Shown: positions 25,322 through 34,269 of the stretch, piece after piece
Numbering within the stretch: position 1 is the stretch's first letter
How the letters are laid out: every line of letters begins with the position of its first letter
Assembly (NCBI GenBank): GCA_015689685.1
Contig: WVSL01000016.1
Span: forward strand, 32,471 to 96,470
Source of the DNA: Rhodobacterales bacterium HKCCE2091
GTDB taxonomy: Bacteria; Pseudomonadota; Alphaproteobacteria; Rhodobacterales; Rhodobacteraceae
Reading direction: 5' to 3'
Length of the DNA stretch: 64,000 nt
Notes under the pieces: model-generated
The model's input: only the letters and a program-made list of their open reading frames with translations
What the model was told of the DNA's origin: nothing
Databases searched by the model: none
Position numbers and translations under genes: made by a program

Positions 25322-26710
25322 ATGCCGAGCGTTTTCGAGGGAACAGCCTGGAACGACCTGATCTGGGGCACCGACGGGGCCGACTGGATCTACGGCCGCG
25401 GCGGCAACGACTACATCGACGGCGGCAAGGGCAGCGACTTCATCTTCGGCGGCGACGGCCATGACCGCATCTTCGCGGGGCGCGGCCACGACAGCGTCCG
25501 CGGCGGAGACGGCAACGACGAGATCCACGGCGACCGAGGCCGCGACACGATCCACGGCGAGGACGGCGACGACATCATCGACGGCGGCGCGCATGACGAC
25601 GAGGTCTGGGGCGACGGCGGCAACGACATCCTGTTCGGGGGCGGCGGCAACGACCTGCTCGTCGGTGGATGGGGCAACGACTTTCTGCACGGCGGCTCCG
25701 GCGCCGACATCCTGAACGGCGGCACGGGTTTCGATATCGCGAGCTACGCCGGTTCGCCCACGGGCGTTTGGGTCAACCTGACCTCGGGCACCGGCATCGG
25801 CGGCGACGCGGACGGGGACATCCTGCTGTCCATCGCCGGGATCGAGGGGTCGCAGTTCGGCGACGTGCTCTACGGCCACGACAAGACCAACCTGTTCAAC
25901 GGCGGCGCGGGCGACGACGTGATCTACGGGCTCGAAAGCTCCGACACGATCTTCGGCGGCGGCGGCGACGACATCATGTTCGGCGGCGACCATTCCGACG
26001 ACATCCATACCGGGATCGGCTTCGACTACGCCGATGGCGGCGAGGGTCCCTTCGACGGTCTCCATTTCTCGGAGAATTCGGCCTTCGGCTGGACGATCCA
26101 CGCGGGTCTCGGCCTCGCCCGTCAGTTCGTCGACGGCAAGGCCGGGAACGTGATCCTGAACGAGACCGAGTTCGAAGGGTTCGAATACATCCACGGGTCC
26201 GACGCGGGCGACCTCATCTGGGGCACGACGGGGACCGACAGGCTCTACGGCGAGGGCGGCGACGACAGCATTCACGGCGGCGACGGGTCCGATTTCCTGC
26301 GATCCGGCGCGGGCGGCTACGACCGGCTCTGGGGCGACGCGGGCGACGACGGGCTCGGTGCCGATGCCGATGCCACCTATGTCGAGATGACCGGCGGCAA
26401 CGGCGCGGATGCGTTCTGGTTCGCGTGGGAGCAGGGGTCGCAGGCGCTGCGCGGCCGGGTCAACGACTTCGACCGCGCCGAGGGCGACATCATCGCCTTC
26501 AACTACGCGCTGCAGGATGACCTGGTGTTCCGCGGCACCTCGGGCTTCGCCTCGAACGGGCAGGGCTCCTGGCGGGTGCAGGTGGAAAACGGCGGCGCGC
26601 TCAACCGCGTGCAGGTCGACGAGAACGGCGACGGGGTGCAGGACTGGTACTTCGATGTCCACATGGACACGCCGGGCACCCTGGTCGCCACGGATTTCAT
26701 CTTCGACTGA
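25322..26710 (+). CDS. RTX calcium-binding protein 1
   Basis: A 462-aa protein made almost wholly of GGxGxDxxx nonapeptide repeats (hemolysin-type Ca-binding), with repeat blocks at roughly 20-135, 190-245 and 295-350. Between blocks is a conserved spacer (FDIASYAGSPTGVWVNL). The end, after a VDENGDGVQDWYFDVH segment, is LVATDFIFD, an acidic/hydrophobic tail like type I secretion signals. There is no N-terminal signal peptide. No catalytic domain is visible, so it may be structural (surface or biofilm). First of four tandem paralogues; calcium outside the cell would fold it. Confidence 0.85.
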   Translation: MPSVFEGTAWNDLIWGTDGADWIYGRGGNDYIDGGKGSDFIFGGDGHDRIFAGRGHDSVRGGDGNDEIHGDRGRDTIHGEDGDDIIDGGAHDDEVWGDGGNDILFGGGGNDLLVGGWGNDFLHGGSGADILNGGTGFDIASYAGSPTGVWVNLTSGTGIGGDADGDILLSIAGIEGSQFGDVLYGHDKTNLFNGGAGDDVIYGLESSDTIFGGGGDDIMFGGDHSDDIHTGIGFDYADGGEGPFDGLHFSENSAFGWTIHAGLGLARQFVDGKAGNVILNETEFEGFEYIHGSDAGDLIWGTTGTDRLYGEGGDDSIHGGDGSDFLRSGAGGYDRLWGDAGDDGLGADADATYVEMTGGNGADAFWFAWEQGSQALRGRVNDFDRAEGDIIAFNYALQDDLVFRGTSGFASNGQGSWRVQVENGGALNRVQVDENGDGVQDWYFDVHMDTPGTLVATDFIFD

Positions 26711-26770
26711 TCCCGGCCCGGCCCCACCGGTCAGACCTTCCGAGCCGATCTTCCCCCCAGACAGCCTCCG

Positions 26771-26795
26771 GTTTGAACCCCGCGCGATGCGGGGG
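26771..26795 (+). promoter_or_regulatory. Leader motif and hairpin of RTX gene 2
   Basis: GTTTGAA followed at once by CCCCGC-GCGAT-GCGGGG (stem 26778-26783 / 26789-26794), 81 nt before the start codon of the second RTX gene. Same core as at 25253, 27943 and 29470. Confidence 0.45.
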
Positions 26796-26851
26796 CGAAC
26801 CCACGACCTCGGGGGTGCAATCCCGCGCCCCGAAGGGTGGGAGACACCGTC

Positions 26852-27883
26852 ATGGGCTGGAACGCGAGTCACACGATCTACTGGGGCAACGACTGGGGCG
26901 ATGTCGTCTGGGGCCTCGACCACGGCGAGAAGATCCACGGGCTGAAGGGCCATGACATCCTGTTCGGCGACGGCGGCAACGACACCGTCTTCGGCGGCCG
27001 CGGCAACGACACGATCGACGGCGGGCTCGGCCACGACTACCTGTCGGGCGACCGCGGCAACGACTTCATCCACGGCGGTTACGGCGACGACGCGCTGCTC
27101 GGCGGGGCGGGGCACGACATCCTGCGCGGCGGATGGGGCAACGACATCCTGATCGGCGGCAGCGGCAACGACACGCTCGAGGGCGGCTCGGGCTACAACA
27201 CGCTTGCCGGCGGCGACGGCGACGACCTCGTGACCGGGGTGACGTTGCTCGATACCGCGATGGGCGGGGGCGGGACCGACACGCTGGAGCTGACCAACCT
27301 CGGCCTCGGCGGCGGCATCGAGCTGGTCATGAACAGCGGCCTCGCCGAGGGGCGGCTCGGCAACCGGGACTACCGCACCTCCTTCACCGGGTTCGAGAAC
27401 GTGGTCGGCACCGATGGCCACGACACGATCTGGGGCACCGAGGGGCGGAATGTCATCAACGGCGGGCCGGGGCAGGACCAGCTCTACGGGCGGGGCGGCG
27501 ACGACTTCGTGATCGGCCTCGACGGGGCCGACAGGGTCGACGGCGGGTGGGGCAACGACTGGCTTCTCGGCGGCGGCGGCACCTGGATGCACGGCAATGT
27601 CGGCGCCGACACGTTCCAGTTCGTGGGCCAGGCCGTCGAGAACCCCGAACTGCCGGGCGACGTGATCGACTACACGCGGGGCGATGGCGACAGCATCATC
27701 ATCGGCGACGTGGTCAACCCGTTCCTGACCGCCGCCCATGTCACGCTGACCACGTTCAAGGGCTACGACGACCTGACCATGATCGAGGTCGACCGCGATC
27801 TCGACGGCGTGGCCGACTGGCGGGTGCGGGTCTGGTCCACCGATGGCGACCACATCGCCTTCGACGAACTGACCCTGATGTGA
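26852..27883 (+). CDS. RTX calcium-binding protein 2
   Basis: A 343-aa RTX protein, the shortest of the four. Nonapeptide repeats fill residues ~25-130 (GNDTVFGGRGNDTIDGG type) and ~190-240. The C-terminal ~90 residues are globular (DTFQFVGQAVENPELPGD, then VDRDLDGVADWRVRVWS) and end DELTLM. The tail differs from the DFIF-type ends of the other three. The start is ATG 26852, with GGGAG 8 nt upstream; GTG 26837 is in frame. A stem-loop at 27897-27922 follows. Confidence 0.84.
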   Translation: MGWNASHTIYWGNDWGDVVWGLDHGEKIHGLKGHDILFGDGGNDTVFGGRGNDTIDGGLGHDYLSGDRGNDFIHGGYGDDALLGGAGHDILRGGWGNDILIGGSGNDTLEGGSGYNTLAGGDGDDLVTGVTLLDTAMGGGGTDTLELTNLGLGGGIELVMNSGLAEGRLGNRDYRTSFTGFENVVGTDGHDTIWGTEGRNVINGGPGQDQLYGRGGDDFVIGLDGADRVDGGWGNDWLLGGGGTWMHGNVGADTFQFVGQAVENPELPGDVIDYTRGDGDSIIIGDVVNPFLTAAHVTLTTFKGYDDLTMIEVDRDLDGVADWRVRVWSTDGDHIAFDELTLM

Positions 27884-27896
27884 GCCCCCTGTCCCC

Positions 27897-27922
27897 CCGC
27901 CCGCGCCAGATAGCGCGGGCGG
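27897..27922 (+). terminator. Hairpin after RTX gene 2
   Basis: Perfect 10-bp stem CCGCCCGCGC (27897-27906) and GCGCGGGCGG (27913-27922), 6-nt loop, 13 nt after the stop. No T-run, so termination is only probable. Confidence 0.55.
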
Positions 27923-27942
27923 TCCCGCGTCCGATCACCGGG

Positions 27943-27983
27943 ATTTGAACCCTCCGCCCGCCCGGCGTGACCCACGGGTGGAG
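27943..27983 (+). promoter_or_regulatory. Leader motif and hairpin of RTX gene 3
   Basis: ATTTGAAC followed at once by a 10-bp stem: CCTCCGCCCG pairs with CGGGTGGAGG (one G-U pair) across ~12 nt. It lies 91 nt before the ATG of RTX gene 3. The combination TTTGAAC plus hairpin is shared with the RTX 2 leader. Confidence 0.45.
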
Positions 27984-28033
27984 GCGGCGAGCGCCGCGGG
28001 ACAAGGACACATCCGAAGGAGCGGAGCGAACAG

Positions 28034-29374
28034 ATGCCCAATTTCATCTACGGAACCAACGCAGGCGAAGTCCTCTACGGCGGCTACCAGCAGGATTACA
28101 TCCTCGGCTACGGCGGCGACGACCTGATCGGTGCGGGCGGTGGCGACGACCGCGTCTGGGGCGGGCTCGGCAACGACTGGCTGTTCGGGTCCACGGGCGA
28201 CGACACGCTGAACGGCGAGGGCGGCGACGACGAGCTCTACGGCGGTGACGGCGACGACTACCTGAACGGCGGCGACGGCAGCGACGAGCTGCACGGCGGC
28301 GACGGCTACGACACCCTGATCGGCGGCTACGGCAACGACCTGATGAACGGCGGCGCCGGGGCCGACTACTTCAACGGCGGCGGCGGATACGATACCGCCG
28401 ACTATTCCGACGCCAGCGGCAAGGTCTACGTCAACCTCCACGCCCATGCCGGCTACTGGAACGAGGCCCAGGGCGACCAGCTCTGGCTGGTCGAGCGGGT
28501 CGAGGGATCGGCCTACGACGACTACCTCTTCGGGGATTCCGGCCCCAACACGCTGAACGGCAACAACGGCAACGATTACCTCGCCGGCGGCGAGGGCAAC
28601 GACGCGCTCAACGGCGGCGCGGGCAACGACGTCATCTACGGCCAGGACGGCAACGACAACATCCAGGCCGGAACCGGCCAGAACACGGTCGACGGCGGCA
28701 ACGGGGCGCATGACGTGCTCAGTTTCCAGGACAACACCGCGCCGGTCGGGTGGACCGTCGACATGGGCACCGGCCAGGCGACCCAGGTCTATTCCGGCGG
28801 GATCTACTGGCTGTTCTGGAACAAGACCGCGTTCTCCAACATCGAGGACATCAACGGCTCGTCGCTCGCCGACACGATCAAGGGCGACAACGGCGCGAAC
28901 GTCCTGAACGGGATCAGCGGCGACGACGTCATCTCCGGCTACGGCGGCGACGACTACATCACCGTCGGGGACGGCCATTCCACGATCAGCGGCGGTGCCG
29001 GCAACGACATGCTCAGGGCCAGGACGACCGCGGATTCGGCCGTCATGACCGGCGGCACCGGCGCGGACGAGTTCCGTTTCGAGGACGGCGGCGGCACGCC
29101 GGGCGGCGATCGCGGCGACATCACCGACTTCAACCGCGACCAGGGCGACGTGATCCACATCGCGGAGTTCCTGCCCGGCGATCTGATGTTCCAGGGCATC
29201 GGGAACTTCGCCGGCGGCGGGCAGATGTCCTTCCGCGTCGCCCCCGGCGGCATCTGGTCGAACAACGTCGACATCCAGGTCGACAACGACGGCGACGGGG
29301 TCACCGACTGGTACTTCGACGTCCAGATCACCGACGGAAACGGCCAGCTGACGGCGTCGGACTTCATCTTCTGA
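28034..29374 (+). CDS. RTX calcium-binding protein 3
   Basis: A 446-aa RTX protein. Repeats of the GGDGDDxLxGG type fill residues ~15-120 and ~170-225, with a degenerate block near 275-320. The spacer [17 protein letters not shown] matches those in proteins 1 and 4. It ends [34 protein letters not shown] and LTASDFIF, a typical T1SS-type tail. No signal peptide, no catalytic motif. GAAGGAG precedes the ATG. Closely related to protein 4 in the C-terminal ~110 residues. Confidence 0.86.
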   Translation: MPNFIYGTNAGEVLYGGYQQDYILGYGGDDLIGAGGGDDRVWGGLGNDWLFGSTGDDTLNGEGGDDELYGGDGDDYLNGGDGSDELHGGDGYDTLIGGYGNDLMNGGAGADYFNGGGGYDTADYSDASGKVYVNLHAHAGYWNEAQGDQLWLVERVEGSAYDDYLFGDSGPNTLNGNNGNDYLAGGEGNDALNGGAGNDVIYGQDGNDNIQAGTGQNTVDGGNGAHDVLSFQDNTAPVGWTVDMGTGQATQVYSGGIYWLFWNKTAFSNIEDINGSSLADTIKGDNGANVLNGISGDDVISGYGGDDYITVGDGHSTISGGAGNDMLRARTTADSAVMTGGTGADEFRFEDGGGTPGGDRGDITDFNRDQGDVIHIAEFLPGDLMFQGIGNFAGGGQMSFRVAPGGIWSNNVDIQVDNDGDGVTDWYFDVQITDGNGQLTASDFIF

Positions 29375-29383
29375 CGCCAGCGG

Positions 29384-29427
29384 ACGGGCCCGGCGCGCCA
29401 CACCCCCCCCGATCGCGCCGGGCCCGT
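29384..29427 (+). terminator. Strong hairpin after RTX gene 3
   Basis: Perfect 14-bp stem ACGGGCCCGGCGCG (29384-29397) and CGCGCCGGGCCCGT (29414-29427) with a 16-nt C-rich loop, 9 nt after the stop, followed by GTTCCTT. Probably ends the RTX 3 transcript. Confidence 0.65.
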
Positions 29428-29469
29428 GTTCCTTCGACCCGCCTGCGCCGCCGATTGCACGGTTCCACG

Positions 29470-29478
29470 ATTTGAAAC
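29470..29478 (+). promoter_or_regulatory. Leader motif (TTTGAA) of RTX gene 4
   Basis: ATTTGAAAC only 22 nt before the ATG of RTX gene 4, so here the motif abuts the ribosome site (AAGGAG). It has no following hairpin, unlike RTX 2 and 3. Confidence 0.35.
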
Positions 29479-29491
29479 AAGGAGTTGAAGG

Positions 29492-30838
29492 ATGGCGACC
29501 TATTTCGGAACGAACGGCAAGGACACCCAGTACGGCACCCCCGCGAACGACAGCTACTACGGCTACGGCGGCGACGACTCGTTCTGGGGCGGGCCGGGGG
29601 CGGACCTGCTCGTGGGCGGGGACGGCGACGACAACCTGCTCGGAGGCGCCGGGCAGGATTTCCTCGTCGGCGGCGGCGGGAACGACAACCTCGACGGCGG
29701 CGAGGGCAACGACACGCTGTTCGGCAACGACGGCGACGACACGCTGATCGGATACGAGGGCGACGACGCGCTGTCGGGCGGCAACGGCACCGACCTCCTG
29801 CTCGGCGGCCCCGGGGCCGACACGCTGACCGGCGGCGGCGGCTACGACCGGGCCATCTACGTGACCTCGCCGCAGGGGGTGCAGGTCTACCTTGCCTCCG
29901 GCGTCGGATACGGCGGCCACGCGGCGGGCGACCGGCTCTACTCGATCGAGAACGTCACCGGCTCCCCCCACGACGACTGGCTGTTCGGCGACGGCGGACG
30001 CAACAGCTTCAGCGGCAGCGACGGCAACGATTTCCTGTTCGGGGACGGCGACACCGACGTTCTCGCGGGGAATGCCGGGAACGACGCGATCTACGGCGGC
30101 GAGGGCGACGATTACCTGTCGCCGGGCACGGGACTGGACACGGTGGACGGCGGCCCCGGCATCGACCGGTTGAACCTGCGCGAGCACGACCTGGCCCAGG
30201 GCTGGTCCGTCGACCTGGAAACGGGGCTGGCCTTCCAGTCGGTCGCGAAGGGCCGGGGGTTGTTCGGCCTGAACATGGCCACCCTGTCCGGGATCGAGGA
30301 TATCGTCGGGTCGCAGGGCAACGACACGCTCCGCGGCGACGGCGGCGCGAACTGGATCGACGGGCAGACGGGCGACGACCTGATCGAGGGCAGGGGCGGG
30401 AACGACCGGCTGTTTGCCTCCGGCGGCCACGACACGCTGTCAGGCGGCACCGGCAGCGACGAGCTGTGGGTCATGGCGGGCGCCGACGCGGCCGAGATGA
30501 CCGGCGGCGGCGGCGCGGACAGCTTCCTGTTCCAGCTCGACGGCGCGATTCCCGCGGGCGACCGCGGCGGCATCTCGGATTTCAACCGGGCGCAGGGAGA
30601 CGTGATCGCGTTCGATCACGACAGCGGGCCGGGTTACATGGAATGGGCGGGAACGGGGGGCTTTCTCGGCACCGCCAACGCGCCGAACCCGAGCCTGCGG
30701 ATCAGTACGGATTTCCCGTGGATCTCGCAGGTGCAGGTCCAGGTCGACAGCACCGGCGACGGGGTGATGGACTGGTCCTTCGACGTCCAGATCACTGACG
30801 GCATGGGGGCGCTGACGGCGGGCGACTTCGTGCTCTGA
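29492..30838 (+). CDS. RTX calcium-binding protein 4
   Basis: A 448-aa RTX protein with nonapeptide repeats at ~15-120 and ~160-225 and a third block at ~275-330. Contains the spacer [17 protein letters not shown] and the C-terminal module [17 protein letters not shown] and [20 protein letters not shown], ending LTAGDFVL. No signal peptide; secretion by a type I system encoded elsewhere is expected. Start has AAGGAG upstream. It is followed 21 bp later by the convergent end of the OmpA-like gene. Confidence 0.86.
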   Translation: MATYFGTNGKDTQYGTPANDSYYGYGGDDSFWGGPGADLLVGGDGDDNLLGGAGQDFLVGGGGNDNLDGGEGNDTLFGNDGDDTLIGYEGDDALSGGNGTDLLLGGPGADTLTGGGGYDRAIYVTSPQGVQVYLASGVGYGGHAAGDRLYSIENVTGSPHDDWLFGDGGRNSFSGSDGNDFLFGDGDTDVLAGNAGNDAIYGGEGDDYLSPGTGLDTVDGGPGIDRLNLREHDLAQGWSVDLETGLAFQSVAKGRGLFGLNMATLSGIEDIVGSQGNDTLRGDGGANWIDGQTGDDLIEGRGGNDRLFASGGHDTLSGGTGSDELWVMAGADAAEMTGGGGADSFLFQLDGAIPAGDRGGISDFNRAQGDVIAFDHDSGPGYMEWAGTGGFLGTANAPNPSLRISTDFPWISQVQVQVDSTGDGVMDWSFDVQITDGMGALTAGDFVL

Positions 30839-30859
30839 AGCCGCCCGCCGTCCGCGGGA

Positions 30860-31525
30860 TCAGTTCGTGATCGGGCGGATGATGACCTCGACCCGGCGGT
30901 TCTGCTGGCGGCCTTCCGGCGTCGCGTTCGACGCGACCGGGTCGAGCTCGCCGCGGCCGTAGCTGCGCACCCGCGACGGGATCACGCCCTCTTCGAGCAG
31001 GATGCCCGCTACTGCCGCCGCGCGACGGGTCGAGAGATCCATGTTGTAGCTCTCCGAGCCGGTGTCGTCGGTATGGCCGACCACGTCCACGGTCGTCTCG
31101 CGGTAGGTGATGACGTTCCGGGCCAGCGCGCGGATGTCGCGTTGCAGGTCGGCGCGGACGTTGGCGCTGTCGAAGTCGAACAGGATGCCCTCGGGCATCA
31201 CCACGCGCAGTTCCTGCCCGGTATTGGTGATGATGACCTCGTCCGAGGCCATCGCCGCGCGCAGGTCGGCCGCCTGGCGGTCGAGGTAGGTGCCGATCGC
31301 GCCGCCGGCCAACGCACCGCCGGCCGCGCCGACGATCGCGCCACGGGCGCGGTTGTCGTCGTCCACCGCGGCGCCGAGCAGGCCGCCTAGCAGCGCGCCG
31401 GTCATCAGGCCCTGCTGCTGCCGGGCGCTCGGCTGGTTGGCGCCGCCCTGCGCGACGGGGGCGCATGCGGACGCGGCAAGCGACGCGGCCAGTGCGGCCG
31501 CGCCCAGGATACGGGTCGTGATCAT
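30860..31525 (-). CDS. OmpA-family lipoprotein with glycine-zipper (YiaD-like)
   Basis: A 221-aa outer membrane lipoprotein. The lipobox is LAASAC after a hydrophobic signal beginning MITTRILGAAALAAS. Next is a glycine-zipper segment (GALLGGLLGAAVDDD, GAIVGAAGGALAGGAIG) and then the OmpA peptidoglycan-binding domain with LFDFDSANVRADL, VVGHTDDTGSESYN and NRRVEVIIRP. I start at ATG 31525, because the longer frame upstream has no signal peptide. The 320-bp region to the SdrD-like gene is divergent and holds an inverted repeat. Confidence 0.9.
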   Translation of the reverse strand: MITTRILGAAALAASLAASACAPVAQGGANQPSARQQQGLMTGALLGGLLGAAVDDDNRARGAIVGAAGGALAGGAIGTYLDRQAADLRAAMASDEVIITNTGQELRVVMPEGILFDFDSANVRADLQRDIRALARNVITYRETTVDVVGHTDDTGSESYNMDLSTRRAAAVAGILLEEGVIPSRVRSYGRGELDPVASNATPEGRQQNRRVEVIIRPITN

Positions 31526-31845
31526 CTTCTGCCCTTTCGTGTCTCGGCCTCTGGTCGGCGGCAGAATGACTTCTGCGCCGCGGCGGGTTCGGCCCGCCAT
31601 TCGGATGATTGTGGCGATTTATAGCAAACGGCACCGGGGCGCGCATGGGGAAAAAGGCGAAAGGCGGAAACCCGCCGCCACGGGATCGCCACAATGTGGC
31701 CGACTGTTTCCGAAACGTGACTTCCGGATGGTTATCCGCCGTGATAATCGACACCCGTCCGGGCCCCAAGACCCGGGCAGAGGCAGGACCGGGTGCCGCA
31801 GTCGCTTTGCCGGTATTCGTTTAGAGAGTAGCGCGGAGTATCCCA
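31526..31845. promoter_or_regulatory. Divergent intergenic region, OmpA-like / SdrD-like genes
   Basis: 320 bp without a gene. It contains a perfect 11-bp inverted repeat, ATTGTGGCGAT (31608-31618) and ATCGCCACAAT (31685-31695), 66 nt apart; the right arm overlaps a small palindrome CCACA-A-TGTGG. The left arm sits beside a TATAAA on the minus strand (31618-31623), a possible -10 for the OmpA-like gene. No clear -35 was found. Confidence 0.4.
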
Positions 31846-33537
31846 ATGGCGGCCATCACATTCGACCTGACCGGTGATTCCAAGAACCTCGACGAGTTGC
31901 TGCTCAGCATCGACGGCGTGACGCTCACGATCACCTCCGGGCTCTACCAGACCGACGATTTCGCGATCTACGAGACCACCCCGCTCCTGAACCGGACGGC
32001 GGAGGGGCTCGGGATGCGCAACCCCTACGGCGACCGCGAGGACGGCATCGACGGCGACGGCCGGTTCGAGGTCGCGGTGCTGTCGTTCTCGGAAACCGTT
32101 CGCGTCACCGGGGTCGTGCTGACGCCGCTCGGCACGCCGTTCAACCCGACTGGCGCGGGCACCGGGTTCCGGCTGTTCGGCGACGACCTGCTGAGCGTCT
32201 CCGGGCGGCAGCCGATCGTCTCGGGCGGCAACACGCTCGACCTGATCGCCGACCTGTTCGGCTTCGGCACCGACGACGGCAACGACCAGTTCCGCATCGC
32301 CTCGATCACCATCGAGACCCTGACCGAGGGCCCGCGGGTCACCGACCTGCCGGGCGCATCGATCTCGGGCCGGGTGTTCTTCGACGCTGACGGCGACGGG
32401 ATCGACGAGAACGACGCCGGCGCGGGCGGCAAGCTGGTGCGGCTGGTGAGCGACACCGGCAGCATCGTCGCCACCACCTACACCGAGAGCAACGGCAACT
32501 ACCTGTTCTACGATCTCACCCCGGGCAACTACGCCGTGCGGGTCGATATCGGCATGGACGAGGAATTCTCGCCCGCCAACCAGGGCCCCGAGGCGACCGA
32601 CAGCGACATCGTCACGCTGTGGACCAAGTGGCACCGCGGCCAGACCGACTTCATCGCCGTCGCCGCCGAGCAGGACGTGACCGACGTCGACGCGGGGATC
32701 GCCGGGGCCGTCGCGCCGCCGCCCCCGCCGCCGCCGCCCCCGCCGGCCACCGGCAGCGTTTCGGGCCGGGTCTTCGTCGACGCCGACGGATCGCAGACCG
32801 AAACCGCGGGCGACATGCCGGGCGCGGGCTACGGCGTCGCGCTCCAGGCCGCTGACGGCTCCGTCGTCGCCTCGACGACCACCGCTGCGGACGGCAGCTA
32901 CGGGTTCACCGGCATCGCCGCGGGCGACTACCGCGTGGTGTTCACCGCCGAGACCGACCGCGCCTACGTCACGCCGGGGCAGGGCGGCAGTGCCATCGAC
33001 AGCGACGTGACCGTCAGCGCGGGCGGGGTCGGGCAGACCGCGATCTTCACGCTCGCCGCCGGTGCCGCGCTTGCGGATGTCGACGCGGGCCTCGTGCCGT
33101 CCGTCGCCCCGCCGCCTCCGCCGCCCCCGCCGCCGCCCACGGGCAACGGCGCGACCATCTCGGGCCGGCTCTACCAGGACGTGAACGGCAACGGGATCGA
33201 CGACGGCGAGGCCGGATCGGCCGGCAACGTCGTGCGCCTGATGGACGCGAACCAGCGGTTCGTCACCTCGACCCGCACCGCGGCGGACGGCAGCTACAGT
33301 TTCGAGGGGCTCGACGCGGGCGACTACTTCGTCCGCATCGACATCGCCGACAGCTTCAACTTCACCGCGCTGAACCAGGGCGACGACGACAGCGTGGACA
33401 GCGATATCCTGACCTTCTGGGACCGCTTCAACCGCGGCCAGACCGACGTGATCCACGTCCAGACCGACGAGGTCGTGGCCGACGTGGATGCAGGGTTCTG
33501 GGCCGGGGCCGCGGGCGACGGGATCATCTTCGTCTGA
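31846..33537 (+). CDS. Three SdrD-B-like domain protein with polyproline linkers
   Basis: A 563-aa protein. An N-terminal ~165-residue domain (MAAITFDLTGDSKNLDELLL) is followed by three prealbumin-like SdrD B-type repeats, each with an SGRVFFDADGDGIDEND-like calcium loop and an AGDYxVxxD segment, at ~170-285, ~305-415 and ~437-550. Domains are joined by runs of ten prolines. There is no signal peptide, LPxTG or CTERM. The tail is hydrophobic (GDGIIFV), similar to T1SS substrates. Likely a secreted, calcium-stiffened surface stalk or adhesin; function inferred. A strong terminator follows. Confidence 0.8.
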   Translation: MAAITFDLTGDSKNLDELLLSIDGVTLTITSGLYQTDDFAIYETTPLLNRTAEGLGMRNPYGDREDGIDGDGRFEVAVLSFSETVRVTGVVLTPLGTPFNPTGAGTGFRLFGDDLLSVSGRQPIVSGGNTLDLIADLFGFGTDDGNDQFRIASITIETLTEGPRVTDLPGASISGRVFFDADGDGIDENDAGAGGKLVRLVSDTGSIVATTYTESNGNYLFYDLTPGNYAVRVDIGMDEEFSPANQGPEATDSDIVTLWTKWHRGQTDFIAVAAEQDVTDVDAGIAGAVAPPPPPPPPPPATGSVSGRVFVDADGSQTETAGDMPGAGYGVALQAADGSVVASTTTAADGSYGFTGIAAGDYRVVFTAETDRAYVTPGQGGSAIDSDVTVSAGGVGQTAIFTLAAGAALADVDAGLVPSVAPPPPPPPPPPTGNGATISGRLYQDVNGNGIDDGEAGSAGNVVRLMDANQRFVTSTRTAADGSYSFEGLDAGDYFVRIDIADSFNFTALNQGDDDSVDSDILTFWDRFNRGQTDVIHVQTDEVVADVDAGFWAGAAGDGIIFV

Positions 33538-33562
33538 CACCGCCGCCGCGCGGAACGGAACA

Positions 33563-33596
33563 GGCGCCCGGGGAGAACCCCGGGCGCCTTCGTTTT
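33563..33596 (+). terminator. Intrinsic terminator after SdrD-like gene
   Basis: Perfect 11-bp stem GGCGCCCGGGG (33563-33573) / CCCCGGGCGCC (33578-33588), AGAA loop, then TTCGTTTT. It may also stop the convergent transcript from the secreted-protein trio. Confidence 0.88.
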
Positions 33597-33611
33597 CGCG
33601 GGCCGGCCGTG

Positions 33612-34250
33612 TCAGCCGCCGAGGTGATCGCTCCACGTCACCAGGAAGGGGCGGAAGGCGATCGACCGGACATGGGTATCGCCGCGCGGATCGCGGTCGG
33701 TCGACACGTCGCTTCCCATCGTGTCCCCGATCATCGAGATGTGGTTGATCACGCCGTAGGGCCCGCCGGTCATCGAGGTCGGAACCGCGCCGTCGAAGAC
33801 GTGGCCCGCGCAGGTGCCGCAGGTCGGCTCCGACCGCACCGTGTGCTCGAACACCGGCGCGTCGATCGACTGGACGAAGCGCGCGCCCATCGACGGGTCC
33901 CACTGCCAGACCAGGTGGGTCTCGGTGATCTCGGTGGTCGAGAAATCGCCGCCTGTCTCGGCGGCGCGGAACGTCACCTCGGCGAAGATCGCGCGTCCGC
34001 CGCGGCCCGGGAACAGCCGCACGCGCACGGTCAGGTCCGGCCCGTTGCCGCCGAATTCCCGGTCGCCCCGGAGCATCGCCTGCGGGACGATCGGCGTCGT
34101 GATCGGGTCGAGCGTGAGGTAGGTCACCTCGGGCTCCACCGGCGTGAGCGGCGTCAGCACCGGCGCGTCGAGGAAGATGAGGCCCTGCTGCGCCTCGGCC
34201 GCGGCGGTCCCGAGCGCGAGCAGCGCCGCGGGCAGGATGGTGCGGAACAT
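33612..34250 (-). CDS. Secreted protein of unrecognised family, paralogue 3 of 3
   Basis: A 212-aa exported protein with a Sec signal (MFRTILPAALLALGTAAAEA). It shares with the next two upstream genes the blocks RGDREFGGNGPD, AEVTFRAAETGGDFST and the end block GDTMGSDVSTDRDPRGDTHVR. It has one CxxC (CGTC). It is the most divergent copy and has an extra ~15 residues after the signal. I use ATG 34250 with GGGAG 8 nt upstream; ATG 34268 is possible. Not recognised as a known family. Probably a beta-sandwich, perhaps calcium-binding given the Asp/Asn-rich block; this is inference. Confidence 0.75.
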   Translation of the reverse strand: MFRTILPAALLALGTAAAEAQQGLIFLDAPVLTPLTPVEPEVTYLTLDPITTPIVPQAMLRGDREFGGNGPDLTVRVRLFPGRGGRAIFAEVTFRAAETGGDFSTTEITETHLVWQWDPSMGARFVQSIDAPVFEHTVRSEPTCGTCAGHVFDGAVPTSMTGGPYGVINHISMIGDTMGSDVSTDRDPRGDTHVRSIAFRPFLVTWSDHLGG

Positions 34251-34269
34251 GGAATATTTCTCCCGCATG

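Noticed and set aside
27941..27960. tRNA T-arm-like sequence (GGGTTCAAATCC on the minus strand) in the RTX leaders
   Set aside because: The T-stem pairs for only about three bases, and no acceptor, anticodon or D arm lies at the right distance. The shared TTTGAAC core is better treated as a leader motif.
25061..30430. Two very long open frames (930 and 831 codons) on the minus strand opposite the RTX genes
   Set aside because: They mirror the repetitive codon pattern of the RTX nonapeptides on the other strand. Their translations are Val/Ala/Asp-rich periodic text with no domain, and they run through several gene boundaries.
25322..30838. CRISPR-like or tandem DNA repeat array
   Set aside because: The periodic GGCGGCGACGAC text is in-frame coding for RTX nonapeptides, with no constant repeat/spacer structure.
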